Positions 43,410 through 52,226 of a DNA stretch of 64,000 nucleotides are shown here, one piece after another. Source of the stretch: Kitasatospora cinereorecta. GTDB taxonomy: Bacteria > Actinomycetota > Actinomycetes > Streptomycetales > Streptomycetaceae. The stretch is taken from the NCBI RefSeq assembly GCF_024172095.1, contig NZ_JAMZDX010000009.1, positions 310,001-374,000 on the forward strand. Direction: 5' to 3'. How positions within the stretch are numbered: the first letter of the stretch is position 1; every line of letters starts with the position of its first letter. Both the position numbers and the translations under genes were made by a program. Under the pieces are notes generated by a model, which saw nothing but the letters and a program-made list of their open reading frames with translations, was not told the DNA's origin and did no database searches.

Positions 43410-45787
43410 CTGGCGGCCCGGACGCGATCGACGCGCTGCTCGGCGCCGGCCCGCGCCGCCCGGTGCCGCTGCCGGCCCCGGCGGAGCGGGAACGGCTGCG
43501 TAAGGAGTACGGCTTGTCGAAGGCGGAGACGGCGCAGGCGCTTGGGGTCAGCACCAGCACGCTCGGCGCGTGGGAGTCGGGGCAGCGTGATCCGCAGGGC
43601 GAGGGCCGTGCGGCGTATGCGCGTCTGTTGGAGGGCATCGCCGCCCGCCTAGCCCCCGCACCCGCGCCCAGGGCCGAGTCTGCCCCGGGGCCCGCCGCGT
43701 CGGTGCCCGCGCCGGTCCCGCCCGCTGCTGCGGCACCGGGCGGTGACGTGGTGGTGGAACTGGACCGCACCCCGGATGGGGAGTTGATCGCCGGGCCACC
43801 CCAGCCGTGCATGCGGTGCGGCCGGCCGACGCCGTACCGCTCGGGCGGCCGCCCGGTCCACATGGGCGGCTGGTGCGCACCCGCCCCGGCCGGGCAGCCG
43901 ACGGCGGCCGCCGCCCCGGTCGCAGAGCAGCCCGTCCTGGCCATGTCCGCCGAGTCGCCGACCCCGGTCGCTGCGCCCCGCCCCGCCGCGCCCGCTGCTG
44001 CGCCGCGTCGCACGGCGTCGTCGCGTCCGGCGACGTCGTCCCGGGCGCGCAAGGCGCCGTCCAAGAAGGCCACCGCAGCTGAGGGGCCGTCCGACTGGGA
44101 GGCCGCGGCCGCCGCCCGGTTCCCGGCCGGCCCGCTCGCGGTGCTGGACGTCGCCCCGTCCGGCCGGGGCCTGATGGCCTACCTCGCCGACGGCACCCAG
44201 GCGCCGACCGGCCCGGCCGGCCGGACGCTCGCCGACGTCGTCGAGTGGGCGCTCGAGGTGAAGCTCGGCTCGCCCAGGTTGCACCGGCACGGCAAGGACG
44301 GCGACGCCCTGGTCGTCCTCACCGACGCCGCCCTCGCGGAGCTCGGCCTGCCGCCGATGGGCCGCGACGAGAAGACCGAGTTCGTCCCCCGGCTCGGCCA
44401 GCTGCCGAAGACCCACAAGGCCGTCAAGCAGGTGGAGAAGGCCGGCTGGCTGCTCACCCAGCGCGGCCTCGGGCCGTGGGCCAGGGTCTACCGCACGCCC
44501 GAGGACGGCAAGCGGAGTTGCGTGCAGCTGTGCATCCCCGCCTGGGGCGCCCTCGCGTCGGGCGGCTGGCAGATTCCGGACGGCCTCGCCGCCCCCGAGC
44601 TGGCCCGCCTCCTCGGCACCTACGCGAGGCGCGTGCTGACCCCGCGCGGCTCCACCGCCGTCTCCGGCCTGGAGCTCGTCACCGCGCTGCGCCCGCCCAC
44701 GAAGGCGGTGCGCACCGAGTCCGGCTGGACGTCCGGCCCGGTGGAGGGCTCCCGGCCGAAGGACGCCTTCGACCCGGCGCCGCCGGAGGTCCCGGACATC
44801 CACCCGCTCGCGGAAGGCCGCGAGCCGGGCGGCGAGCTGGTCACCGAGGCGTGGGACTGGCACCGCCCCCTCACCGACCAGGAAGCCGCGGCGCCGTTCG
44901 CGGTCGGCCTGGACATCAACATGGCGTTCCTCGCCGCCGCCGGCCGCCTGACGCTGCCGCTGTCCGGCCCGGTCCACGAGCTGAACCCGGCCTTCGACCC
45001 GAAGATCCCCGGCTCGTGGCTGGTCGATCTCTCCGGCGTCGACACGAACCCGCTGCTCCCCAGCCCGTTCACCCCGGACGGCTCCCGGCCGACCGGACCG
45101 GCCTGGCACTCCACGGTGAAGGTCGCCTACGCCATCGAGCTCGGCGCCCGGGTGCAGCCCACCGAGGGCTGGCTCCGGCACGAGAGCGGCCCGTACCTGG
45201 ACCCGTGGCACAAGCGCCTGCGCCAGGCCTACGTCGACACCATGGCCGCCCTCGGCGTCCCGCTCACCCTCGCCGACACCGACCCGATCGCCTTCCTGGA
45301 CGCCATGGCAGGCCTCAAGACCACCGGCGACCCGGCGGAACTCGCGGTCCTCACCGCGATCAAGCAGACCGCCAAGGGCACCATCGGCAAGATGCGCGAA
45401 CGCCCCCGCGGCCACGGCTACAAGCCCGGCGAACGCTGGGCCGCCCTGGACCGCCCGACCTGGGACCCGCTGATGCGCGCCCTGGTCATCGACACCGCCA
45501 CCGTCAACCTCCACCGCAAACTCCGCAAGATGGCCACCGACACCGGCCTGCACGCCTTCGCGGTGCTCTCCGACTGCGCCGTCTTCCCCGCCCCCGGCCC
45601 CGGCGCCCTCGACATCCTCACCAAACCGGACGGCACCCTCACCACCTCGCTCCGCCTGGGCGTCAGCCCCGGGATGGTGAAGTTCGAGGGCGCCCGGCCG
45701 ATGGCCGAGATCGCCGAGCTGCTCGCCGACGGCGCCAACCCGGCCCGGCACATCAAGACCGGCGGCGTCGTCTCCGCCGACGAGTAG
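43406..45787 (+). CDS. tap: Telomere-associated protein Tap
   Basis: 793 residues from GTG 43406. Tap binds the single-stranded 3' overhang of Streptomyces telomeres and recruits the terminal protein for end patching. Seen: an XRE-type HTH (about 30-62; YGLSKAETAQALGVSTSTLG), an Ala/Pro linker with a CMRC...WC zinc-knuckle-like stretch, and the large conserved C-terminal region. That region holds GLDINMAFLAAAGRLTLPLS, YLDPWHKRLRQAYVDTMAAL, IKQTAKGTIGKMRERPRGHG and HAFAVLSDCAVFPAPGPGAL. The latter segments resemble family B polymerase motifs A, B and C around D503, K653 and D723. Somewhat longer than the ~740 residues I recall for S. lividans Tap. The tpg gene follows 98 bases later. Confidence 0.9.
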   Translation: MTGGPDAIDALLGAGPRRPVPLPAPAERERLRKEYGLSKAETAQALGVSTSTLGAWESGQRDPQGEGRAAYARLLEGIAARLAPAPAPRAESAPGPAASVPAPVPPAAAAPGGDVVVELDRTPDGELIAGPPQPCMRCGRPTPYRSGGRPVHMGGWCAPAPAGQPTAAAAPVAEQPVLAMSAESPTPVAAPRPAAPAAAPRRTASSRPATSSRARKAPSKKATAAEGPSDWEAAAAARFPAGPLAVLDVAPSGRGLMAYLADGTQAPTGPAGRTLADVVEWALEVKLGSPRLHRHGKDGDALVVLTDAALAELGLPPMGRDEKTEFVPRLGQLPKTHKAVKQVEKAGWLLTQRGLGPWARVYRTPEDGKRSCVQLCIPAWGALASGGWQIPDGLAAPELARLLGTYARRVLTPRGSTAVSGLELVTALRPPTKAVRTESGWTSGPVEGSRPKDAFDPAPPEVPDIHPLAEGREPGGELVTEAWDWHRPLTDQEAAAPFAVGLDINMAFLAAAGRLTLPLSGPVHELNPAFDPKIPGSWLVDLSGVDTNPLLPSPFTPDGSRPTGPAWHSTVKVAYAIELGARVQPTEGWLRHESGPYLDPWHKRLRQAYVDTMAALGVPLTLADTDPIAFLDAMAGLKTTGDPAELAVLTAIKQTAKGTIGKMRERPRGHGYKPGERWAALDRPTWDPLMRALVIDTATVNLHRKLRKMATDTGLHAFAVLSDCAVFPAPGPGALDILTKPDGTLTTSLRLGVSPGMVKFEGARPMAEIAELLADGANPARHIKTGGVVSADE

Positions 45788-45885
45788 CCCCCGGGCGGCC
45801 CGCCGGCACCTGCCCGGCGGGCCGCCCACCACCCACGACCACCAGCAGCGGCCGCCGACCTCGGGCGACCGGGAGGGAGAGCAGT

Positions 45886-46431
45886 GTGAGCCGGGAGATC
45901 GACGAGGGCCTGGAGCGGGCCGAGCGCACCAAGCCGATCCCGCAGTCCGTCCCCGCCCGGATGCGGTTCCTCCTCAAGGGCGCCAAGGGCTCCACCAAGA
46001 AGCTCGCCCAGGACCTCGGCGTCTCCCAGCGCACCGTCCAGCGCTGGCTCAAGGGCCAGGGCACCCCGAAACCCGCCGCGGCGAAGGCCATCGAGCAGAA
46101 GGTCCGCGCCACCTGGCAGCCGCGGGTGAAGCAGCGGGTGCGCCGCGACGCCGTGAAGAACGGCTTCATGCTCCACATCCAGGCGACCTTCGGCTACAGC
46201 GCGGCCGGCGGCTCCACCGACGACCCCCGCCAGCGCACGATCACCCAGAAGATGCCCGGCTCGGTGGCCCAGCAGCTCTACGCCGCCCGCGACGCCGGAG
46301 CCAGCCAGGACGAGCAGGAGCGGATCCTTGCCGAGGGCCTGCGCGAGCACTACTTCCAGGACGGCGGGCACCGCGCCCGCGGCCTCGACGTGGAGCTGAA
46401 CGACATCGCCTGGATGGACGTCGAGCTGTAG
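45886..46431 (+). CDS. tpg: Telomere terminal protein Tpg
   Basis: 181 residues from GTG 45886, preceded by GGGAGGGAGA. Tpg is covalently linked to the 5' ends of linear Streptomyces DNA and primes fill-in of the telomere gap. Seen: an HTH (about 36-60; TKKLAQDLGVSQRTVQRWLK), a basic middle (WQPRVKQRVRRDAVKNGFML) and the conserved SAAGGSTDDPRQRTIT. Thr111 in STDDPR is the likely nucleotide acceptor by comparison with the Thr114 I recall for TpgL. Length fits the family (about 180-185). A strong terminator follows. Confidence 0.92.
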   Translation: MSREIDEGLERAERTKPIPQSVPARMRFLLKGAKGSTKKLAQDLGVSQRTVQRWLKGQGTPKPAAAKAIEQKVRATWQPRVKQRVRRDAVKNGFMLHIQATFGYSAAGGSTDDPRQRTITQKMPGSVAQQLYAARDAGASQDEQERILAEGLREHYFQDGGHRARGLDVELNDIAWMDVEL

Positions 46432-46466
46432 CGCCCCTCGAGCGGCCCGCGTGTCGCCGAAAACGA

Positions 46467-46499
46467 AAGTCCCGGCCGCCGAAAAGGCGGCCGGGACTT
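46467..46499 (+). terminator. Intrinsic-type terminator after tpg
   Basis: AAGTCCCGGCCGCC (46467-46480) pairs perfectly with 46486-46499 around GAAAA. The 14-bp GC-rich stem sits 36 bases past the tpg stop and is followed by a pyrimidine-rich stretch. Confidence 0.9.
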
Positions 46500-46646
46500 C
46501 TCTCATGTGTTTTCCCGGCGCCTGGCCTCGCTCACCGCGGCACTGACCGCAACCCAGGCCTATGCGACCAGCGGCGGCGACCCCGCGCAGGGCTTCCCGC
46601 CATGCGACCGGCACGTGGTCGTTCCTGTCGGCTCCGGTCAGTTCGG

Positions 46647-49259
46647 CTAGGACTTCGCTGGAGGCTTGGGTGCTGGCGGGCCTGTCAATACGGGGACGGG
46701 CGCGGGCTCGGCGTCCGGGACGTCCAGGTTCAGGCGGTGCAGGAGTTCTTCCGGGTCTTCCGTCAGATGCGTCTGCAGCTTCTCGTGCAGGAACACGTAG
46801 CCCCCGCTGAAACGGCGAAGCAGGACGCGTTGCTGGGCCTCGTCGAGGTAGTGCTGGTAGCGGGCGGGCGTTGCGCCGGTCCAGATCAGGACGGCCCGGA
46901 CGGTCCAATGCTGGATGACGGCCATCCCGCCGTACCGCAGGGCCCGGGTCAGGCCGAGCAGTGAGCCGAGGTATCCGGCGGCAAGCCCGATCGCGACCGC
47001 GGAGGCGTGGGGGGCGACGAGCAGGCCGATTCCTGCGGTCGCGCCGCCGATGAGCAGGGCGTTGACGGATCCGTGGAGGAAAGCGAACCGCACCGACCTG
47101 CGAATTCCCTCGTTGGGACGCGGCCGGTCCTCGCTCAGGGACGGCTCGAAGGCCCCGCTCAGTACGTAGATCAGCCAGAGCGGGAACGCCGCCGCCGCGG
47201 CCAGCCAGGCCGGCCGGCCCAGGAACAGCGGGAAGACCAGTCCGCAAAGGCCGGTGAGAACGGCGAACATGAGGAGGGCGATAGCCGGCCGGAAAGTGTG
47301 CGGTCGACCCGTCCAGCGCAGCTGCTCGACTGGGCGAAGGACCGGTTTGAACCAGCCTTCGCCGATCGTCATCTGGACCCACAGCCAGGCGAGGACGGTG
47401 GCGAAAACTGCTGGCGACTTCAAGTCGACGAACAGCAGGAGAATCAGCGAGGTTGTGATGGCCGGCCGGTTGGCGTGCACGGCCGCCCAGGGGCTCGCTT
47501 CGGGCAGGTGCCGATTGAAGGCGTCGCCGATGACGTCCTGGGTGGTGCTCGCGATGAGGCCCGAGAGGGCGGGGATCGCCGCGTCGACGAACCGGACCCC
47601 GGTCACGTTCAGCGCGTCCGCCGCGGCCACCCAGGGCAGGGTGAGCGTGGCTGCGAGCAGCGAATCGCTCGCCTTGGCGATGACTCGCGGGAACACGCCG
47701 TGCTTGGGGGCGAGCCAGCTCTGGTCAAGCCGGTCGAGGTGCAGCACATCCTCCTGCCGCTGCGCCAGCGCCTCGGCCAGCCAGGTCAGCAGGCGCAGCG
47801 ACCGTGCCGGATCGGTGCGCGGCCGACGGTCGTCCAGCAGCATCCGACGCACATAGGCGTCGAAGATCAGCTTTTCCCGCTGCGCTGGCGTCCGGTCGGG
47901 CAGCCGCAGTGCGACGGCCGCGCGGCCCGCGTATGCGCCGTGGATCACTTGCAGCATGAGCGGCGAGCGGAGCAGCGACCACAGGCTTGGGTCGTCGTCG
48001 AGCGCCTTCTTGACGTCCGCCATCGCCTCGAGGTCGGCGGCCAGGTAGCGCTCCGCCTGCTCCTGCTCGACCGGCCGGAGCCGTGCCCGCAGCGGCACGT
48101 CGACCTCCCGCGCCAGATCGACGAACTCCGCCCGGCATGACACGACGAGGCCGAGCGTGCGCCGCCGGAACGCCGAGAGTTCCTCCGCGCAGCGTCTGCG
48201 GTGCGCCGTCGGCACCTGGTCGAGGGCGTCGAGTACCGGCAGTACCAGGTCGGCGTCCAGCCACGATCGTACGAGTCGTCCGTCGACCCGGTCGTAGCTG
48301 TCCGCGATAGCCCGGACGAGCCATTCGGCCAGGGGCTCGCCCCGATAGGAGGCGAGACTGAGCAGAATCGGGATTGGGGTCTTTCGCTCCGGCTCGGCAA
48401 GGGCCGCCTCCGCGAGGTCACGGGACAGGCGGGCGAGCTGCGTTGTCTTTCCCAGGCCGGCCTCGCCAAGGAGCAGCAGGCTCTCACCGGACCACTCGAA
48501 CAGGTCATGCAGCGTCGCGCCTTCGACCGGGGCGGCGAGGAACGGTTGTCCCTTCTTCGTCGAACGGGATTTTCCCAGCGGCGGGTTCCGCAGCACCTCG
48601 AAGGAAGGCGGCAGGAGGTAGGCCGTCTCGGCGTCTGCGACGGTCTGCCCTGCGGTGTCGCGGACCAGTTTCAGCATCCGCAGCCGCGTCGCGTCACCGC
48701 GATCACGCGATCGCCGCCGGCGCAGCAGCATCGACGCTGCTAACAGCAGACGCAGCCAGCGCCGCACCACGCCGCCTCGGGCATCGAGTGGGCGAACCTG
48801 CGCGACCAGTGCCGGCTCGTCCTGGTCGACCCCGGGCAGCGGGGCGAGCCCACGGGCGACCGCCGCCGCAAACCGCACGTCGTCATCCCCCGAACCGCCG
48901 CCGATCTCAGCGCTGCTGCCTGCACCGGTGTCGACGGTTCTGTCAGCGGCTGCGTCGTCGGGCGGCTTGGCGCCGGGCGACCCACCCAGCCACACGGCCA
49001 GGTCAGTGCGCTCGGGCGGCACCGGGCTGTTGATGTCCACCGCGTGCTGCTTCAACGCGTTGACCAAGGCGATGAGCTGCCGGGGTTTGATGGCGCTGGT
49101 CCCCGTGAACTTCTCGCCAATGGTCGCCCGCGGGATCTTCGACCCACTTTTGGCGGTCAGTATCTCGAGCTCCCGGAGCGACGGGTTGCCGCATTCGTTC
49201 CGCAGCGCTCGCAGCTCAGCGGCGAGAGCTGTTCTCCGGGCTGTTTCCTGGTCGCTCAT
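46647..49259 (-). CDS. NACHT-type STAND NTPase with HTH N-terminus and membrane domain
   Basis: 870 residues from ATG 49259 (GGGGGA upstream). Residues 1-75 look like an HTH/XRE-like domain (LRALRNECGNPSLRELEILT). A short helical or membrane-associated segment lies near 165-180 (WLRLLLAASMLL). The NTPase has Walker A LLLLGEAGLGKTTQ (Lys about 271), Walker B LVLPVLDALDQVP and sensor LGLVVSCRAEF, the NACHT layout. After a helical region come about seven to eight membrane segments (about 595-780) and a C-terminal tail. STAND NTPases act as ligand-triggered switches, several in phage defence, others in development. The trigger and output here are unknown. A small membrane protein gene diverges from it. 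Confidence 0.85.
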   Translation of the reverse strand: MSDQETARRTALAAELRALRNECGNPSLRELEILTAKSGSKIPRATIGEKFTGTSAIKPRQLIALVNALKQHAVDINSPVPPERTDLAVWLGGSPGAKPPDDAAADRTVDTGAGSSAEIGGGSGDDDVRFAAAVARGLAPLPGVDQDEPALVAQVRPLDARGGVVRRWLRLLLAASMLLRRRRSRDRGDATRLRMLKLVRDTAGQTVADAETAYLLPPSFEVLRNPPLGKSRSTKKGQPFLAAPVEGATLHDLFEWSGESLLLLGEAGLGKTTQLARLSRDLAEAALAEPERKTPIPILLSLASYRGEPLAEWLVRAIADSYDRVDGRLVRSWLDADLVLPVLDALDQVPTAHRRRCAEELSAFRRRTLGLVVSCRAEFVDLAREVDVPLRARLRPVEQEQAERYLAADLEAMADVKKALDDDPSLWSLLRSPLMLQVIHGAYAGRAAVALRLPDRTPAQREKLIFDAYVRRMLLDDRRPRTDPARSLRLLTWLAEALAQRQEDVLHLDRLDQSWLAPKHGVFPRVIAKASDSLLAATLTLPWVAAADALNVTGVRFVDAAIPALSGLIASTTQDVIGDAFNRHLPEASPWAAVHANRPAITTSLILLLFVDLKSPAVFATVLAWLWVQMTIGEGWFKPVLRPVEQLRWTGRPHTFRPAIALLMFAVLTGLCGLVFPLFLGRPAWLAAAAAFPLWLIYVLSGAFEPSLSEDRPRPNEGIRRSVRFAFLHGSVNALLIGGATAGIGLLVAPHASAVAIGLAAGYLGSLLGLTRALRYGGMAVIQHWTVRAVLIWTGATPARYQHYLDEAQQRVLLRRFSGGYVFLHEKLQTHLTEDPEELLHRLNLDVPDAEPAPVPVLTGPPAPKPPAKS

Positions 49260-49405
49260 TTGGTCAGCGGTCCCCCTGTCTGGGGTCGGCCGTGTTCGGC
49301 CGGACCCGTCTGGGTGCGTCTGGAACGGTCAAATCATGGCCGACCGTCGAGGCCTGATGGACCCATACGCCCGGATTCGCCGGGTGGCACCTCTCGGAGG
49401 AACTC

Positions 49406-49579
49406 GTGTCCGATTTGATCGTCGCCGGCACCACCGCCGCATCCGGCGTCGGCCTGGCGTACGCCGCTAGCCTCCTCGTCGCGGCGCTGACCGCGGTCCT
49501 CGCCCCTTCGGCCGATCGGCGTGCCGACGCTCGGCAGGCCTTGTCGCTGCTGCTTTCACTGCTATCCCCGCGCAGGTAG
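49406..49579 (+). CDS. 57-residue membrane protein divergent from NACHT gene
   Basis: Short gene with a textbook GGAGGAACTC before GTG 49406. The translation begins VSDLIVAGTTAASGVGLAYA, one hydrophobic helix (about 4-34), then an Arg/Asp-rich amphipathic helix and ending SPRR with TAG at 49577-49579. It shares the ~145-base promoter region with the membrane NACHT NTPase, so it could be a partner or regulator (inference). No family known to me. Confidence 0.6.
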   Translation: MSDLIVAGTTAASGVGLAYAASLLVAALTAVLAPSADRRADARQALSLLLSLLSPRR

Positions 49580-49786
49580 CCGTCGGAGCCGGCGGGGCGG
49601 CACCAGCGGCCGCCCCGTCATCGGAAATTAGGCTCGATGCGCGAGGGTGTGGGTGGTCAGCCGAGGCCGGCTTCGAACCGGCCCGACGGAGGCACGGCCG
49701 CCCGCCGACTACGTTCGCGCTCCACCCGCCGGATCTTTCTGTGGCCCGGTGTCATCCGTTTTCGGCCCGCACCGCGTCTAGGGGGC

Positions 49787-50311
49787 ATGAGAATGACGAA
49801 CAGCCCGGATCCGGAACGGCCGGCGTTCGATGCGTTCGTGGCGGCGCGGTACCAGGCGCTGCTGCGCGCCGCGTACGTGATCACCGGGAACGTGCACGAC
49901 GGAACCGATCTGCTGCACGATGCGCTGGCCAGGGTTTACGCCCGGCGTTCCCTGATCAGGGACGCTGCGGCCACCGAAGCGTACGTGCGCAGGGCCATGG
50001 TGCGCGCGCACATCTCGCGCTGGCGCAGCCTCGGACGGGAGACGCCGACCGCGCAGCCGCCCGAGTTTGCGGCGCCCGAGCCGGCCGAATGGGATCCGCA
50101 ACTGGGAGCGGCGATGCGTCGGCTGCCGCCGCGTCAGCGCACGGCGGTGGCGCTGCGGTACTACGCGGACCTGCCGATGGCGCAGGTCGCGGATGAGATG
50201 GGCTGCTCGCTCGCTACCGCCAAGACACATCTGGCCCGGGCGATGAAGGCGCTCCGGCAGGACTTGGCGCAGGACAGGCAGGACAGGGAGGCGATCAGCG
50301 TTGGTGGATGA
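49787..50311 (+). CDS. SigE-family (ECF-like) RNA polymerase sigma factor
   Basis: 174 residues from ATG 49787 (ATG 49793 possible) after AGGGGG. Sigma region 2 is FDAFVAARYQALLRAAYVIT with HDGTDLLHDALARVYARR; region 4 is RLPPRQRTAVALRYYADLPM and MGCSLATAKTHLARAMKALR, the recognition HTH. Such two-domain sigma factors redirect transcription to a small regulon, usually including their own operon. The sequence GTGTCAT...CGTCTA some 15-45 bases before the start might be an autoregulated promoter (inference). The TGA overlaps the next gene. Confidence 0.9.
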   Translation: MRMTNSPDPERPAFDAFVAARYQALLRAAYVITGNVHDGTDLLHDALARVYARRSLIRDAAATEAYVRRAMVRAHISRWRSLGRETPTAQPPEFAAPEPAEWDPQLGAAMRRLPPRQRTAVALRYYADLPMAQVADEMGCSLATAKTHLARAMKALRQDLAQDRQDREAISVGG

Positions 50312-50888
50312 CAGTGATTTCGAGGGGCGACTGGTGGCCCGGCTGGGCGGACTCGCCCAGGGCGTCGGGATGGTCGGCGGGGTTCCGCTGGAGCAGGTCA
50401 GGGCCGCGGGCCGGCGTCGCGTGCGGCGAGTGCGGGGAGCGTGGGCCGGTGCGGTGCTGATGGTGGGAGCCGTCTGTACGGGCGCGCTGCTGCAGTTGCC
50501 CGGCGGGACGACCGCGCGCGAGGCGGCCTCGGTCGGGGTCGGGCAGGCGGAGGCCTACCAGATCCCACCGCAGGACTGCAGTTACGACGGCCTGTTGATG
50601 AGGGGCGCGAGCGGACGGCCTGTCGCGTCGCCGGGGGCAGACGTCACCATGGTCACACCCGAACCCGCCGAGTTCGTGGCGGTCCAGCTGGCCACGGCTG
50701 TGGACAAGCTGGGTGAGCAGTACCCGGACAACTTCCGCGGCACCTGCTGGGACGGGCCCAAGCGGACCGTGTACGCGCTGCGGACGCAGGGCAGCGGCTT
50801 CGACGCCAAGGCAACGGCGCTGGCGGCCGAACGGCCGGGCGTGACGCTGAAGCTCGTCGACCAGTGGCCGTGGGAGGCGAAGAAGTAG
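50301..50888 (+). CDS. Membrane protein coupled to sigma factor, putative anti-sigma partner
   Basis: 195 residues from TTG 50301 or GTG 50304, overlapping the sigma gene end; GGGAGG is correctly spaced. A 40-residue cytoplasmic head (LVARLGGLAQGVGMVGGVPL), a positively charged RRRVRRVRG before one membrane helix (about 48-65), then an extracytoplasmic domain with two Cys (CSYDGL, GTCWDG) that could form a disulfide. The arrangement is that of a sigma/anti-sigma pair, but the head has no recognisable zinc (HX3CX2C) motif. It may instead be a regulon protein. Confidence 0.7.
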   Translation: MVDDSDFEGRLVARLGGLAQGVGMVGGVPLEQVRAAGRRRVRRVRGAWAGAVLMVGAVCTGALLQLPGGTTAREAASVGVGQAEAYQIPPQDCSYDGLLMRGASGRPVASPGADVTMVTPEPAEFVAVQLATAVDKLGEQYPDNFRGTCWDGPKRTVYALRTQGSGFDAKATALAAERPGVTLKLVDQWPWEAKK

Positions 50889-51084
50889 CAACCACAGGGC
50901 GGTGCTGTCGCCCGTACCGGCCCGGCCGTTGTAGCCCCTTACTGCGGCCGGGCCCGCCCGCCGAGACGCTGCAGCGCCTGGCAGCCGGCCCCAGGACCGA
51001 CCCGGTCAAGCTGAACGGACTGCGGTACGCCGTCTGAGTGGCGGCGGGGTTCGGCGGGATGGCGGGGTGGGCAGAGCCTGCGAC

Positions 51085-51309
51085 ATGACGACACCCATCA
51101 CCAGGCGTCGCCGCCGTCGGCGCCGCCCGTCCGCGCCCACCCCGCCCGCGCCCGCCTTCCCGGTTCGCGCCGGATGGCCGCCGGCCCCGGCCCGGTCGGG
51201 CAGCGCAGGGTGCTGCCGGACCTGGGCCAGCGAGCACCTGACCCCGGGCGGGGTGGTCGTCCGCACCACCTGGCACGAGCCGGCCTGCCCGGCCTGGGCC
51301 CGGCGGTGA
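51085..51309 (+). CDS. Small hypothetical protein
   Basis: 74 residues from ATG 51085. Arg-rich start (TTPITRRRRRRRRPS), Pro/Ala linker, then a compact end with three Cys (CCRTWASEHLTPGGVVVRTT, ACPAWARR) that could bind metal. No good ribosome-binding site. The C-terminal part looks like real protein; overall support is weak. Confidence 0.35.
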   Translation: MTTPITRRRRRRRRPSAPTPPAPAFPVRAGWPPAPARSGSAGCCRTWASEHLTPGGVVVRTTWHEPACPAWARR

Positions 51310-51455
51310 CCGCCGGCACGGTGGCCGGGCCGTGGAGGGTGTCGTGCTGACCCGCGATATGTGCCCGTCCGCGGGGGCGGGTGGGCCGTCGTGACTTTGC
51401 CGGCGGCAAGGCCGACAGTGGAGGTGTGGGGGTTGCGGCGAACGAGATGATCATC

Positions 51456-51635
51456 ATGGAATACAGCCGGAGCGAAGTCATCGCCACACTGCAGAGAGCC
51501 GGATACTCGGAGGAGGCGGAGGAGGCGCTGCACGAGCTGCCCGACCCCGTCGATCAAGACCGCCTCGCGGCCTGGGGCCAAGAACACGGAATAACCAGAG
51601 ACGGGCTCATCAGCCGGATGGGCGGCAGCCCCTGA
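51456..51635 (+). CDS. Conserved small hypothetical protein
   Basis: 59 residues from ATG 51456 (ATG 51447 adds three residues). MEYSRSEVIATLQRAGYSEE, then DPVDQDRLAAWGQEHGITRD and ending LISRMGGSP. The composition and ending match small conserved streptomycete proteins as I remember them, predicted all-helical and soluble. Function unknown. DNA is less GC-biased just upstream (gagatgatcatcatgga). Confidence 0.6.
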   Translation: MEYSRSEVIATLQRAGYSEEAEEALHELPDPVDQDRLAAWGQEHGITRDGLISRMGGSP

Positions 51636-51812
51636 GCGCGGAGCCAACCGATTGGGCCGTGTCTCATAAATGATCACGTGCGTGCTCCAGAACCTGGTGG
51701 AACCGGGTCGCATGTGGCAGCGAACCACGCGTTTCTGGAGGCATCGTGGCGGGACCAGCAGTTGGGCTGTGGCTCTTCGAGCCTTGCCGCTTCGAGGATG
51801 TCCTGACCGGGC

Positions 51813-52226
51813 GTGGTCCCGTGGCTGGAGACCTTCTGTGAACCGATCGCGACCGCGGCTGGCGGCGATCTGGGCTTCTGGGTGCGAGACGCTTCACTCC
51901 TGAACGGCCCATCCGCAGCCAAAGGCCAAGCCGCAGGATTCGGCACCTACGACCACAGCAACCAGACCCTCGCAGCCGGCATCCCCACCGGCTGCGCCCC
52001 CGGAGACATCGTCATAGCAGCGATCGGGAGCAACACCGGCTCCGCCCCCGTCCTGCCACCAGGTTGGCAGCGAACGCCCGAAGTCCAACTGTCCTCCTAC
52101 CGTCTGACCATCGCCTTCCGCCGCGCCACCGACCACGACGGCTGCACCCTCAGCGGCACTAGCCAGGCCCAATGGGAAACAGCACTCGTCAGCCTCGGGA
52201 CTGACGGCCCGTCCCCTAACCGCTAA
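51813..52226 (+). CDS. Hypothetical protein, possibly 5'-truncated
   Basis: 137 residues if ATG? no clear start: the frame opens with GTG 51813 but lacks a ribosome-binding site. From about residue 18 the text is coherent: GDLGFWVRDASLLNG, NQTLAAGIPTGCAPGDIVIA, APVLPPGWQRTPEVQLSSYR. A beta-rich domain with PGDIVIAAIG and PPGWQ resembles carbohydrate-binding or phage-tail-type modules, a weak resemblance. A frame break near its start suggests it could be the tail of a larger lost gene. Confidence 0.4.
   Translation: MVPWLETFCEPIATAAGGDLGFWVRDASLLNGPSAAKGQAAGFGTYDHSNQTLAAGIPTGCAPGDIVIAAIGSNTGSAPVLPPGWQRTPEVQLSSYRLTIAFRRATDHDGCTLSGTSQAQWETALVSLGTDGPSPNR

Noticed and set aside
43649..45832. Long minus-strand frame opposite tap
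   Set aside because: High-GC shadow: Gly/Arg/Ala-rich, no start site or domain, while the plus strand encodes a clear Tap protein.
50961..51038. Short plus-strand stretch reading TLQRLAAGPRTDPVKLNGLRYAV
   Set aside because: Looks like the tail of a lost gene but has no start and no identifiable family; too short to annotate.
51661..51690. Sequence gtgtctcataaatgatcacg resembling an IS end
   Set aside because: No matching inverted repeat or transposase was found nearby, so it cannot be called an IS boundary.
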